Below, piece by piece: positions 45,497 to 54,196 of a DNA stretch of 64,000 nt (the stretch's first letter is position 1; each line of letters opens with the position of its first letter). The notes under the pieces were generated by a model. The model was given only the letters and a program-made list of their open reading frames with translations, made no database searches and was not told the origin of the DNA. The stretch is from contig NZ_JAJHNP010000005.1 of the NCBI RefSeq assembly GCF_020819595.1, forward strand, positions 124,001 to 188,000, given 5' to 3'. The position numbers and the translations under genes were made by a program. Source of the stretch: Streptomyces barringtoniae. Lineage in GTDB: Bacteria; Actinomycetota; Actinomycetes; Streptomycetales; Streptomycetaceae.

Positions 45497-46402
45497 ATGA
45501 CCGACGACAAGACCCACGGCACCGTTGTCCAGGACGCACCGCCCGCCGACGACGGCCTGCTGGTCGAACTGCGCAAGGCCGGCAAGTCCTACGGCAACAT
45601 CCGCGCCCTGCACGGCGTCGACCTCACGGTCCACGCCGGCGAGGTCACCTGCGTCCTGGGGGACAACGGCGCGGGCAAGTCCACCCTCATCAAGATCGTC
45701 TCCGGGCTGCACCAGCACACCGAGGGCGAGTTCCTCGTCGACGGCGTCCCGGTGCGGTTCTCCAGCCCGCGCGAGGCCCTGGACCGCGGCATCGCGACCG
45801 TCTACCAGGACCTGGCCACCGTGCCGCTGATGCCGGTGTGGCGCAACTTCTTCCTCGGCTCGGAGATGACCCGGGGCCCCTGGCCGGTCCGCCGGCTGGA
45901 CATCGCGGCGATGAAGAAGACCGCGGACGAGGAACTGCGCCGCATGGGCATCGTCCTGGACGACCTGGAACAGCCCATCGGCACCCTCTCCGGCGGCCAG
46001 CGCCAGTGCGTGGCCATCGCCCGCGCCGTCTACTTCGGCGCCCGCGTCCTCATCCTGGACGAGCCCACCGCCGCCCTCGGCGTCAAGCAGTCCGGCGTGG
46101 TGCTGAAGTACATCGCCGCCGCCCGCGACCGCGGCCTGGGCGTCATCTTCATCACCCACAACCCCCACCACGCCTACATGGTCGGCGACCACTTCAGCGT
46201 CCTGCGCCTGGGCACCCTGGAACTGTCCGCCTCCCGCGCCGAGGTCAGCCTGGAGGAACTGACCAACCACATGGCCGGCGGCGCCGAACTCGCCGCCCTC
46301 AAGCACGAACTGGCCCAGGTACGCGGCGTCGACACCGACGAACTCCCCGAGGAGGAAGACCTCACCGCACCCGTCGCGCCCTCCCCGGAAGGGACCCCCT
46401 GA
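45497..46402 (+). CDS. Sugar/cyclitol ABC ATPase (single-domain RbsA/FrcA type)
   Basis: A 301-aa ATPase with Walker [10 protein letters not shown] (K61), signature [14 protein letters not shown] and Walker [13 protein letters not shown]. It has one nucleotide-binding domain, whereas RbsA has two, so it acts as a dimer. The C-terminal 40 residues are acidic. It is in a tight operon with the permease. Confidence 0.92.
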   Translation: MTDDKTHGTVVQDAPPADDGLLVELRKAGKSYGNIRALHGVDLTVHAGEVTCVLGDNGAGKSTLIKIVSGLHQHTEGEFLVDGVPVRFSSPREALDRGIATVYQDLATVPLMPVWRNFFLGSEMTRGPWPVRRLDIAAMKKTADEELRRMGIVLDDLEQPIGTLSGGQRQCVAIARAVYFGARVLILDEPTAALGVKQSGVVLKYIAAARDRGLGVIFITHNPHHAYMVGDHFSVLRLGTLELSASRAEVSLEELTNHMAGGAELAALKHELAQVRGVDTDELPEEEDLTAPVAPSPEGTP

Positions 46403-46404
46403 CC

Positions 46405-47313
46405 ATGGCCACCCCCACCCCGCTGGACCGGATCCGGGTCGGCTCGGCCCCCGACTCCTGGGGAGTCTGGTTCCCCGACGACCCGCGGCAGGTGCCCTGG
46501 GAACGCTTCCTGGACGAGGTGGCCGAGGCCGGCTACGAGTGGATCGAACTCGGCCCCTACGGCTACCTCCCCACGGACCCGGCCCGGCTCAGGGACGAGG
46601 TGGCCCGGCGGAACCTGAAGGTCTCCGCCGGCACGGTCTTCACCGGCATGCACCGCGGCCCGTCCGTCTGGGCGGAGACCTGGGCCCATGTCAGCCAGGT
46701 CGCCGCGCTCACCCGGGCGACGGGCGCGCGGCACCTGGTGGTCATCCCCTCGTTCTGGCGGGACGACAAGACCGCCGAGATCCTGGAACCGCCGGAGCTG
46801 ACCGCCGAGCAGTGGGCGCACCTGACCAAGGGCATGGAACGGCTCGGCCACGAGGTCAAGGAGACGTACGGACTGGACATCGTGGTCCACCCGCACGCCG
46901 ACACCCACATCGACACCGAGGACCACGTCGAGCGCTTCCTGGACTCGACCGACACCGACCTGGTCAACCTCTGCCTGGACACCGGGCACTACGCCTACTG
47001 CGGCGGGGACAGCGTCAAGCTCATCGAGACCTACGGCGAGCGCATCGGCTATCTGCACCTCAAGCAGGTCGACCCGGACGTCCTCGCCGAGGTGATCGCC
47101 GACGAGGTGCCGTTCGGGCCGGCGGTGCAGCGTGGAGTGATGTGCGAACCGCCCGCCGGCGTCCCCGAGCTGGGGCCCGTCCTGGAGGCCGCGCAGGGGC
47201 TGGGCGTCGAGCTGTTCGCGATCGTCGAGCAGGACATGTATCCCTGCGAGCCGGACGAGCCCCTGCCGATCGCGGTACGCACCCGGCGGTTCCTGCGGTC
47301 CTGCGGCGCCTGA
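46405..47313 (+). CDS. Sugar phosphate isomerase/epimerase, IolE-like TIM barrel
   Basis: A 302-aa xylose-isomerase-like TIM barrel. GSAPDSWGVWFPDDP and YEWIELGPYGYLP resemble inosose dehydratase IolE. Metal-site residues lie in VHPHADTHIDTE, CLDTGHYAY, LHLKQVD and IVEQDMY. It would isomerise or dehydrate an inosose or keto-sugar. It starts 2 bp after the ATPase gene and is part of the import operon. Confidence 0.85.
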   Translation: MATPTPLDRIRVGSAPDSWGVWFPDDPRQVPWERFLDEVAEAGYEWIELGPYGYLPTDPARLRDEVARRNLKVSAGTVFTGMHRGPSVWAETWAHVSQVAALTRATGARHLVVIPSFWRDDKTAEILEPPELTAEQWAHLTKGMERLGHEVKETYGLDIVVHPHADTHIDTEDHVERFLDSTDTDLVNLCLDTGHYAYCGGDSVKLIETYGERIGYLHLKQVDPDVLAEVIADEVPFGPAVQRGVMCEPPAGVPELGPVLEAAQGLGVELFAIVEQDMYPCEPDEPLPIAVRTRRFLRSCGA

Positions 47314-47405
47314 CAGGATTCGGCCAGGGGGCGGCCGGGAACCAACCGTTGGCACGCGGGCGTTGTGTACGACGACGGGGGCGCCCGCGAACACGGGAGG
47401 ACGAG

Positions 47406-47600
47406 ATGACAGACCGCACCGAACCCCGGAAGACGGCCCGGGACGCGACCGACCCGGCGCTGCTGCGCCGCGACCGCTTCGGCGCGCTGCCCGATCGGAT
47501 ACGCCCCGAGGACATGGTCGAGACCAAGCCGGCCACCCTGCCCGACCCGGCGCGCGACACGTACAACCCCGACGAGTGGCTGATCCGTTACTGCGGCTGA
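47406..47600 (+). CDS. Small hypothetical protein (64 aa)
   Basis: A 64-aa hydrophilic protein with a charged N-terminus and the Pro-rich segment KPATLPDPARDTYNPDEWL near the end, finishing RYCG. The ATG follows GGGAGGAC, and the frame ends just before a strong terminator, so it looks like a real last gene of the import operon. The 92-bp gap before it is typical of a separately translated unit. I do not recognise a family. Confidence 0.6.
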   Translation: MTDRTEPRKTARDATDPALLRRDRFGALPDRIRPEDMVETKPATLPDPARDTYNPDEWLIRYCG

Positions 47601-47636
47601 GACACGAGTACGGCCACTGCGGCGGGGACACGGCTC

Positions 47637-47662
47637 GGCGCCGGGCATCTCCGCCCGGCGCC
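47637..47662. terminator. Bidirectional terminator between convergent operons
   Basis: GGCGCCGGGC (47637-47646) and GCCCGGCGCC (47653-47662) form a perfect 10-bp stem with a 6-base loop. It lies between the end of the import operon and the end of the dehydrogenase operon. Confidence 0.8.
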
Positions 47663-47673
47663 TCCCGCATGTC

Positions 47674-48678
47674 TCAGAGCTTCCGCACCTCCGCGAGCGT
47701 CACCGGCCGGTGCTCCTGGAGGGAGAGGGTGCAGGCCTCGGCGATCCAGCCTGCCTCCAGGGCGTCCTCGATGGTGCAGGGGGAGGGGCGGGTGCCGGCC
47801 ACGACCTCGGTGAACGCGGTGAGTTCGGCGCGGTAGGCGTCGGTGAAGCGGTCCATGAAGAAGTCGTGCGGGGTGCCGGAGGGGAAGGTCACGCCGGGTT
47901 CGACCGAGCGCAGGGGGAGCTTGTCGTCCAGGCCGACGGCGATGGAGTCGGCGAAGCCGTGGAGCTCCATGCGGACGTCGTAACCCCGGGCGTTGTGGCG
48001 GGAGTTGGAGACCACAGCGATGGTGCCGTCGTCCAGGGTGAGGATCGCGCCGGTGGTGTCCGCGTCGCCCGCCGCCTTGATGTAGTCGGCGCCCCGGTTG
48101 CCCCCGACCGCGTACACCTCGGTGACCTCGCGGCCCGTCACCCAGCGGATGATGTCGAAGTCGTGCACGGAACAGTCCCGGAAGATGCCACCGGAGGCGG
48201 CGACGTACGCGGCCGGCGGCGGCGCCGGGTCCAGCGTCGTGGAGCGGACCGTGTGCAGCTTGCCCAGTTCACCCGCCCGTACGGCGGCTCGCGCGGCGGT
48301 GAAGCCCGCGTCGAAGCGGCGGTTGTAGCCGATCTGGATCGGCACGTCGCTGTCGCGCACGGCCTTCAGCACCTCGACGCCCTCCGTCATGGTGCGGGCG
48401 ACCGGCTTCTCGCAGAAGACGGGGACGCCGGCCTCGACGCCGGCCCGGATCAGCGCCGGGTGGGCGTCGGTGGCCGCCGCGACGACCAGGCCGTCCACCC
48501 CGGCCGCGAGCAGCGCCTCCGGCGAGTCCGCGACCTCGGCGCCGAACCGCTCGGCGGCGGCCTTGGCGGCGTCCGCGAACGGGTCGGCGACGACGAGCGA
48601 CTCGACGGCGTCCAGTCCGGACAGAGTCTCGGCGTGGAAGGCGCCGATGCGGCCGAGGCCGAGGATTCCGATACGCAT
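47674..48678 (-). CDS. Gfo/Idh/MocA-family dehydrogenase (inositol 2-dehydrogenase-like)
   Basis: A 334-aa NAD(P)-dependent oxidoreductase. The Rossmann motif is ILGLGRIGAFHAET, the cofactor motif VFCEKPVA holds the conserved Lys, and DCSVHDFDIIRW holds the catalytic Asp/His. It is closest in appearance to bacterial myo-inositol 2-dehydrogenase, though other sugars are possible. It is the last gene of a leftward three-gene operon. Confidence 0.88.
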   Translation of the reverse strand: MRIGILGLGRIGAFHAETLSGLDAVESLVVADPFADAAKAAAERFGAEVADSPEALLAAGVDGLVVAAATDAHPALIRAGVEAGVPVFCEKPVARTMTEGVEVLKAVRDSDVPIQIGYNRRFDAGFTAARAAVRAGELGKLHTVRSTTLDPAPPPAAYVAASGGIFRDCSVHDFDIIRWVTGREVTEVYAVGGNRGADYIKAAGDADTTGAILTLDDGTIAVVSNSRHNARGYDVRMELHGFADSIAVGLDDKLPLRSVEPGVTFPSGTPHDFFMDRFTDAYRAELTAFTEVVAGTRPSPCTIEDALEAGWIAEACTLSLQEHRPVTLAEVRKL

Positions 48679-48713
48679 GGTGCTCCTTGTGTGCGAATGT
48701 TCCGTCAGGGAGG

Positions 48714-49502
48714 TCAGTCGAGTCCGCCGAGAACGTTCTGGTCCCAGTCGATCACCGACCCCGTGACCACCCCCGACCGGTCGGACAGCAGGAAGACCAC
48801 GAAGTCGGCGATCTCGTCCGGTTGGCCCAGCCTGCCCATCGGCAGCTTCGCCGCGGCCTGCTCGCGCCAGTCGTCGCCGGCGCCGTGGAAGGCGCGCTGG
48901 GTGGCGTCCTCGCCCTCCGTCGCGGTCCAGCCGATGTTCAGGCCGTTGATCCGGATCCGGTCCCATCGGTGGGCGTGCGCGGCGTTGCGCGTCAGCCCCG
49001 CAAGGCCCGCTTTGGCGGCGACGTACGGCGCCAGGAACGGCTGGCCGCCGTGCGCCGACGAGGTGATGATGCTGACGATCGTGCCCGGCGCCCTGCGGGC
49101 CACCATGTCGGCGACCGCCGCCTGCATCGCGAAGAACGGCCCCTTGAGGTTGATCGCGATGTGCGCGTCGAAAAGCTCCGGGGTCGTGTCCAGCAGCGTG
49201 CCGCGGGAGGTCAGCCCGGCGGAGTTCACCAGGCAGTCGATGCGGCCGTGGGCGTCCACCACCTCGGCGACCGCCGCCTTGGCCTGCTCGGCGTCCGCCA
49301 GATCGGCGCGCACGAACATCGCCTCGGCCCCGGCCGATTCCAGCTCGGCGACCAGCGCCTCACCCGGCCGGGTACGGCGGCCGGTGACCGCCACGACGGC
49401 GCCCTCCCGGGCGGCCGCCCGCGCGATCGCGGCACCGACCCCCTGGCTGCCGCCGTTGACCAGGACGACCTTTTCCCGGAGGAGTCCGTCGAGAAGTCCC
49501 AT
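48714..49502 (-). CDS. Short-chain dehydrogenase/reductase
   Basis: A 262-aa classical SDR. NGGSQGVGAAIA is the cofactor motif, NSAG the structural motif, and SIITSSAHGG with YVAAKAG gives the Ser-Tyr-Lys triad. It probably oxidises a hydroxyl of the same sugar or cyclitol handled by the neighbouring dehydrogenase. It lies between the PhyH and Gfo/Idh genes on the same strand. Confidence 0.9.
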   Translation of the reverse strand: MGLLDGLLREKVVLVNGGSQGVGAAIARAAAREGAVVAVTGRRTRPGEALVAELESAGAEAMFVRADLADAEQAKAAVAEVVDAHGRIDCLVNSAGLTSRGTLLDTTPELFDAHIAINLKGPFFAMQAAVADMVARRAPGTIVSIITSSAHGGQPFLAPYVAAKAGLAGLTRNAAHAHRWDRIRINGLNIGWTATEGEDATQRAFHGAGDDWREQAAAKLPMGRLGQPDEIADFVVFLLSDRSGVVTGSVIDWDQNVLGGLD

Positions 49503-49518
49503 GACCTGTCGGCCCTCC

Positions 49519-50685
49519 TCAGCTCTCTCGTCGTTCGCCGGCGGCCCGCAGCTCCGCCCTGAGCCGCTGCGGGGCCCACCGCTCGCGCACCGCCCGCCGC
49601 AGCACATCCGCCTGCGCCGGCGGGGCCAGACCGTCGACCGGCGGATCGCTGTCGAGGTTGGTCGGGAAGGGATAGCCCTCGGCGCTCGCCGCGACCACGT
49701 TCTCCAGCCACTCCTCGCCGGCACCCTCGGCCGCCCGCCGCAGCAGCACCGGGAACACCGCGTTCGCCACCGCCTCCCGGTCCACCGTCTCCATCGCGCG
49801 CCCGAAGGCGGAGGACACCTGGAGCAGATTGGCCGTGCGCCGCACGTCCGCCGTGCGGTTGGTGCCGGCGGCGTGGAACAGCGCCGGGTTGAAGAAGGCC
49901 GCGTCGCCCTTGGCGAGCGGGAGTTGGACGTGGTGCGCCTCGAAGTACGCCTGGAACGCGGGGAGCCGCCAGGCCAGATACCCCGGCTCGTACCGCTGCG
50001 AGTACGGCAGGTACAGCGTCGGGCCCGAGTCCGCCGGCATGTCGCAGTGGGCGACCGCGCCCTGGAGGGTGAGCACCGGGGAGAGCCGGTGCACATGGGC
50101 CGGATAGGCGGCCGCGGTCGCGTTGCTCAGGAAGCCGAGGTGGTAGTCCCGGTGCGCGGTCTGCCCCGCGCCGCCCGGGTTGACCACGTTGACCTGCGAG
50201 GTCACCTGGTAGCCGGGGCCCAGCCAGGCCGAGCAGACCAGGGCCAGGACGTCGTTCGCGTAGTAGTCGGCGAACGCCTCCGGATCGTACAGGGCCGTCT
50301 TCTCCAGCGCGTTCCACACCCGGTCGTTGGCGCCCGGCTGCGCGAAGTGGTCGCCGGCGGTGGCCCCGGAGGCCCGCTGTTCGGCGATCAGCGCCTCGAA
50401 CACGGCCGTGACCCGGTCGACGACCTCCGGATCGGGGCAGGCACCCTGGACGACGACGATGCCGGGGCCGTCGGCGAACGCCCGCACCAGCTCGGCCCGC
50501 AGCGCGTCCCGGTCCTCGGTGGCGCGCAGTCGGTCACCCTCGTACACCAGGACGTTCTCCGTCACCGAGGCGGCGTGCGGGTAGTCCGCGAGGCGGGTCG
50601 TCCGGTCGGTCAGGGCGCGGAAGGCGTCCAGGTCGCAGTCCTGCTCGGACAGCCAGGCGCGTCCTGGCACGGAGGCGACGGACAT
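49519..50685 (-). CDS. Phytanoyl-CoA dioxygenase (PhyH)-family Fe(II)/2-oxoglutarate oxygenase
   Basis: A 388-aa non-haem iron oxygenase. The HxD iron motif is H178-x-D180 in TAHRDYHLGF, and the distal His is H271 in LFHAAGTNRT, with Arg downstream for 2-oxoglutarate. It has no CoA-binding or peroxisomal features, so acyl-CoA is not implied; bacterial members hydroxylate or demethylate varied small molecules. ATG 50685 follows AAAGGA. It is the first gene of the operon opposite the LacI regulator, in a sugar/cyclitol locus. Confidence 0.88.
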   Translation of the reverse strand: MSVASVPGRAWLSEQDCDLDAFRALTDRTTRLADYPHAASVTENVLVYEGDRLRATEDRDALRAELVRAFADGPGIVVVQGACPDPEVVDRVTAVFEALIAEQRASGATAGDHFAQPGANDRVWNALEKTALYDPEAFADYYANDVLALVCSAWLGPGYQVTSQVNVVNPGGAGQTAHRDYHLGFLSNATAAAYPAHVHRLSPVLTLQGAVAHCDMPADSGPTLYLPYSQRYEPGYLAWRLPAFQAYFEAHHVQLPLAKGDAAFFNPALFHAAGTNRTADVRRTANLLQVSSAFGRAMETVDREAVANAVFPVLLRRAAEGAGEEWLENVVAASAEGYPFPTNLDSDPPVDGLAPPAQADVLRRAVRERWAPQRLRAELRAAGERRES

Positions 50686-50812
50686 CGGTGTCCTTTCGGT
50701 CATGCCTTGCGGCTCGGTCACGGCCCTGCGGCCTGGGGCCGTCGACCACGGTCCTCGGTTCCGGCCCTCGATCACGGCTTTCGGCCACGGCGACGACGCA
50801 GCCCTGTCATTC

Positions 50813-50824
50813 TTGTCATGACAA
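50813..50824. promoter_or_regulatory. Perfect palindrome TTGTCATGACAA, LacI operator candidate
   Basis: A 12-bp perfect palindrome in the intergenic space between the divergent PhyH and LacI genes. It is AT-richer than its surroundings. It fits a LacI-family operator controlling both directions. Confidence 0.6.
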
Positions 50825-50877
50825 ACCCCTCGAACAACCAGCAGCCAGCCATCAAAAACCCCTCAAGGAGCCGGCCC

Positions 50878-51909
50878 ATGGGCCACCCCTTCCCGATCCG
50901 GGAGATCGCACGTCAGGCCGGTCTCAGCGAGGCCACGGTGGACCGTGTCCTCAACGGCAGGGGCGGAGTGCGCGAGAGCACCGCGCAGGAGGTCCACCGG
51001 GCGATTGCCGACCTCGACCGGCAGCGCACCCAGGTGCGGCTGGTCGGCCGTACCTTCATGGTCGACATCGTGGTGCAGGCCCCGGAGCGGTTCAGCACCG
51101 CCGTACGCGCCGCCCTGGAGGCCGAACTGCCGTCCCTGCACCCGGCCGTGGTCCGCTCACGTTTCCACTTCCGCGAGACCGGCCCGGCCGCCGAGCAGGT
51201 CAGGTCGCTGGACCGGATCGCCCGGCGCGGCTCCCAGGGTGTGATCCTCAAGGCGCCCGACGTCCCCGAGGTCACCGCCGCGGTGGGCCGGCTCACCGCG
51301 GCCGGCATCCCGGTCGTCACCCTGGTCACCGACCTGCCCGCCAGCGGCCGGATCGGCTACGTCGGCAGCGACAACCGGGCCGCCGGCGCCACCGCCGCGT
51401 ATCTCATGGGCCAGTGGCTGGGCGAGCGGCCCGGCCATGCCCTCACCAGCCTGAGCAGCGGCTTCTTCCGCAACGAGGAGGAACGCGAGATGGGGTTCCG
51501 CAGCGTGATGCGGGCCCGGCATCCCGAGCGCACCCTGGTGGAGATCGCCGAGGGACAGGGCCTGGACGCCACCCAGTACGACCTGGTCCGCGCCGCCCTG
51601 GAACGCGACCCGGAGATCCGGGCCGTGTACTCCATCGGCGGCGGCAACGACGCCACCCTGCGCGCCTTCGCCGATCTCGGCCGTGCCTGCGCGGTGTTCA
51701 TCGCCCACGACCTCGATCACGACAACACCCGGCTGCTGCGCGAGCACAAGCTGTCCGCCGTGCTCCACCACGACCTGCGCCAGGACATGCGGGAGGCCTG
51801 CCACCTCGTGATGCGGGCGCACGGCGCGCTGCCCCCGGCCGGCCCGGCGCTGCCGTCCGCGATCCAGGTCGTCACGCCGTACAACATGCCCGCGCAGGCG
51901 GCCGAGTGA
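50878..51909 (+). CDS. LacI-family transcriptional regulator
   Basis: A 343-aa repressor. The LacI headpiece is IREIARQAGLSEATVDRVLN (in part) with the hinge following near residue 55, and the sugar-binding domain is RbsB-like (VGSDNRAAGATAAYLMGQWL, SIGGGNDATLRA). ATG 50878 is decided by AAGGAG 9 bp upstream; an ATG at 50818 is rejected because it lies in the operator. It likely senses the substrate imported by the neighbouring ABC system and controls both arms. Confidence 0.9.
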   Translation: MGHPFPIREIARQAGLSEATVDRVLNGRGGVRESTAQEVHRAIADLDRQRTQVRLVGRTFMVDIVVQAPERFSTAVRAALEAELPSLHPAVVRSRFHFRETGPAAEQVRSLDRIARRGSQGVILKAPDVPEVTAAVGRLTAAGIPVVTLVTDLPASGRIGYVGSDNRAAGATAAYLMGQWLGERPGHALTSLSSGFFRNEEEREMGFRSVMRARHPERTLVEIAEGQGLDATQYDLVRAALERDPEIRAVYSIGGGNDATLRAFADLGRACAVFIAHDLDHDNTRLLREHKLSAVLHHDLRQDMREACHLVMRAHGALPPAGPALPSAIQVVTPYNMPAQAAE

Positions 51910-51923
51910 AGGGGGAAGAGCCG

Positions 51924-52529
51924 GTGACCCGCACCGAGCACACGGAGATCGAGGGCACACCGCTGGTCGCGGCCCTCCTACCGGGCAGCGAGATCGGGCT
52001 GCTGGCCCTGCACGGCAGCAACGAAGGGGGTACGGCCCAGCTCGCGGACCTCGTGGCGCGCCGCTGCGGCGCCACCAGCCTCGTCTTCACCCAGCCGGGG
52101 GTACGGCAGCCCGTGCACATCCCGTCCGCGCGCATGGCGGCCGGGCACAGCGCACTCCTGAGGGAGTTCCTGGACCGGGTCTCCCTCACGGTCTCCCTGC
52201 ACGGCCACATGCGGCCCGAGGCACCGCACACGATCTTCCTGGGCGGCGGCAACCGGGCCGCGGCCCGCGTCCTCGCCGAGGCGCTGGCCGCCGGGGCCCC
52301 GCAGTTCCCGGCCGTCACCGACCTGGCCGCCATCCCGGCCGACCTGCGCGGCGTGCATCCCAGGAACCCCGTCAACCTCACGCGCCTGGGCGGGGTCCAG
52401 GTGGAGCTGCCGCTCCTGGCCCGCACCGGCGGGGGAGCGGACATCCCGCCGGGGCCGGTGGCCGAGGCGCTGACCGCTGGGGTGAAAGCGCTGGGCGCGG
52501 CAGCGTCCCGTCGTGACGTCAGAGGTTGA
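51924..52529 (+). CDS. Poly-gamma-glutamate hydrolase-family protein (DUF867 type)
   Basis: A 201-aa protein resembling phage-type zinc poly-gamma-glutamate hydrolases. LLALHGSNEGGTAQLADLVA holds the HG..E metal motif, and VSLHGHM gives the later His. The usual substrate is gamma-linked polyglutamate. GTG 51924 is favoured because GGGGGAAGAG precedes it; GTG 51906 overlaps the LacI stop. It has no signal peptide. Its tie to the sugar locus is positional only. Confidence 0.72.
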   Translation: MTRTEHTEIEGTPLVAALLPGSEIGLLALHGSNEGGTAQLADLVARRCGATSLVFTQPGVRQPVHIPSARMAAGHSALLREFLDRVSLTVSLHGHMRPEAPHTIFLGGGNRAAARVLAEALAAGAPQFPAVTDLAAIPADLRGVHPRNPVNLTRLGGVQVELPLLARTGGGADIPPGPVAEALTAGVKALGAAASRRDVRG

Positions 52530-52863
52530 TCGCGTACGCCTTGCGCAGCGTCTCGTGCACGGTCCACGTCGTACGGTCACCCGCGCGCAGCACCGCCATG
52601 TCGCCCGGCCCCACCCTGAGCGTCGGCCCGTCCTCGACCTCGATCGTCGCCGAACCGCTGATCACGACGAACAGTTCGTCCGCCTCCGTGTCGGTGACCA
52701 CGCCCGGCGTGATCTGCCAGATCCCGCGGATCTGCCGGCCGTCCGGGGACTCCCAGACCACCTTGCCGGTGACCTCCGGGGCGCCGGAGACGATCTGCTC
52801 CGGGTCGAGGGGCTCGGGTTCGAGGCCGGCGTCGGGGATGTGGAGCGCGAAGCTGTGCGTCAT
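52519..52863 (-). CDS. Cupin-domain protein
   Basis: A 114-aa single-cupin protein (EutQ/DUF861 style), with motif 2 VGPGDMAVLRAGDRTTW and ELFVVISGSATIEVED upstream. It may be a metal-dependent isomerase or a binding protein. TAGGCT lies 6 bp before ATG 52863 with no ribosome site, suggesting a leaderless message. It overlaps the 3' end of the hydrolase gene by 11 bp. Confidence 0.82.
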   Translation of the reverse strand: MTHSFALHIPDAGLEPEPLDPEQIVSGAPEVTGKVVWESPDGRQIRGIWQITPGVVTDTEADELFVVISGSATIEVEDGPTLRVGPGDMAVLRAGDRTTWTVHETLRKAYAINL

Positions 52864-52992
52864 GCGGCGAGCCTAGCCAGCGCCGGGCCGCGCCGGAGTC
52901 GACAGTGTGTGGGGCATCGGGGCTGGTGGCAGGACACTTCGTCACTCCGTGCGGACTGGCGGGGCGCCGCGGCACGGGTGATCGTGGGGACC

Positions 52993-53508
52993 ATGGCTGA
53001 CTCCACGGCGGTCGGCACGGCACCGCCCGGGCGGCACGACACACGCGAAGCCGTGCTGTTCGGCGGTGTGTACGGCGCCGTCCTCGCCAGCTCGATGGTG
53101 GCGGCGCTCACCCAGTACGGCCGTACGACCGCCGCCGGCCGCCGTTACGACGCCGTGTGGCTCCTGGTGACCGCTTTCGCCTCCGCCCTCGCGCACGGCT
53201 ACGCCCACTACATCGCCGAACGCGCCCCGCACCGCCGCTGGGACGTGCTGCGCACGCTGCGGGACGAGTGGCCGCTGGTCACGGCCGTGCTGCCCACGGT
53301 CTTCCTGCTCGCGGGCGCGGGCTGGGGCTGGTGGTCGCCGAACGGCGTCCAATACCCGGCGTTCGCCCTCAACATCGTGATTCTCTTCGTCCTCGGCCTG
53401 ATCACCGCCCGCTGGTCGGCCCGGAGTTGGCCCATGGCGGTCCTCATGGGCGCCGGGGACGCGTTGCTCGGGGTGATCGTGGTGGTGGCGAACGCGCTCA
53501 TCAAGTAG
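52993..53508 (+). CDS. Small integral membrane protein
   Basis: A 171-aa protein with about four hydrophobic helices (VLFGGVYGAVLASSMVAAL, VWLLVTAFASALAHGYAHY, LVTAVLPTVFLLAGAGWGW, FALNIVILFVLGLITA). The conserved HGYAHY helix suggests a real family, but I cannot name it. GATCGT lies 7 bp before the ATG. It converges with the TetR gene. Confidence 0.75.
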   Translation: MADSTAVGTAPPGRHDTREAVLFGGVYGAVLASSMVAALTQYGRTTAAGRRYDAVWLLVTAFASALAHGYAHYIAERAPHRRWDVLRTLRDEWPLVTAVLPTVFLLAGAGWGWWSPNGVQYPAFALNIVILFVLGLITARWSARSWPMAVLMGAGDALLGVIVVVANALIK

Positions 53509-53521
53509 GCGGTGCCCGGCC

Positions 53522-54100
53522 TCAGCGGCCGGTGCGCACCCCGTCCAGCGCGATGGCGAGAACCCGGTCGCGCTGGGCGTCGTCGTCGAAGGCCGTGGCC
53601 GTGATGCCGGCGACCATCCGCAGCAGGTCGACGAAGTCCATGTCCGCGCGGGCCACACCCGCCCGCTGGGCGCGCTCCAGCAGCGGCCCTCCGGCGGCGT
53701 ACATCGAGTCGCGGCAGGTCTGGAAGATCTCCGACTCGTCGTTCAGCGCCTCGCGCACCGCGCGCTTGGTGACCATGTAGCCGGCGAACCGGTCCAGCCA
53801 GGCGGTCAGCGCCTCCCACGGCGCCAGGTCCGCGACCTCCACGGCCGCCCGGCACAGGGCGTTGACCTCGTCGGCGTAGACGCTCTCGAAGAGGTCGCGG
53901 CGGGTGGGGAAGTTCCGGTAGAGCGTGCCGATGCCGACGCCCGCGCGGCGGGCGATGTCCTCCAGGGAGGCGTCCGAGCCGTGCTCGGCGAACGCCTCGC
54001 GGGCGGCGGTGAGCAGGGCGTCGTAGTTGCGGGCGGCGTCCTTGCGGTGCGGCCGGCGGGCCGCCACGATCTCGCCGACGGGGAACGGCGTGGCCGTCAC
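53522..54100 (-). CDS. TetR-family regulator of the MFS pump
   Basis: A 192-aa TetR repressor. The helix-turn-helix is at about residues 40-65 (SLEDIARRAGVGIGTLYRNF), with the C-terminal helical ligand domain behind. GTG 54100 follows GGGAGG. It is divergent from an MFS exporter across a 192-bp space holding three operator-like dyads, so it most likely represses the pump and itself. Confidence 0.92.
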   Translation of the reverse strand: MTATPFPVGEIVAARRPHRKDAARNYDALLTAAREAFAEHGSDASLEDIARRAGVGIGTLYRNFPTRRDLFESVYADEVNALCRAAVEVADLAPWEALTAWLDRFAGYMVTKRAVREALNDESEIFQTCRDSMYAAGGPLLERAQRAGVARADMDFVDLLRMVAGITATAFDDDAQRDRVLAIALDGVRTGR

Positions 54101-54124
54101 TGGTGCCTCCCAGGGGGAATCGAT

Positions 54125-54196
54125 GAACCGGAGGAACGCATCCGGTTCGGTTGAACCGGAGGAATGCCTCCGTTAGAGTGGAGGGGCACCTCCACT
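54125..54196. promoter_or_regulatory. Three tandem TetR-type operators
   Basis: Site 1: GAACCGGA-N8-TCCGGTTC (54125-54148). Site 2: AACCGGAGG-N4-CCTCCGTT (54054+100 to 54174, i.e. 54154-54174, one base off perfect). Site 3: AGTGGAGG-N4-CCTCCACT (54177-54196). Sites 2 and 3 share the core GGAGG-N4-CCTCC. They fill the divergent promoter region. Confidence 0.75.

Noticed and set aside
47710..51909. A 1399-codon plus-strand reading frame upstream of and including the LacI gene
   Set aside because: Only its last 343 codons are the LacI gene. The rest is antisense to three well-supported minus-strand genes and shows composition typical of shadow frames in GC-rich DNA.
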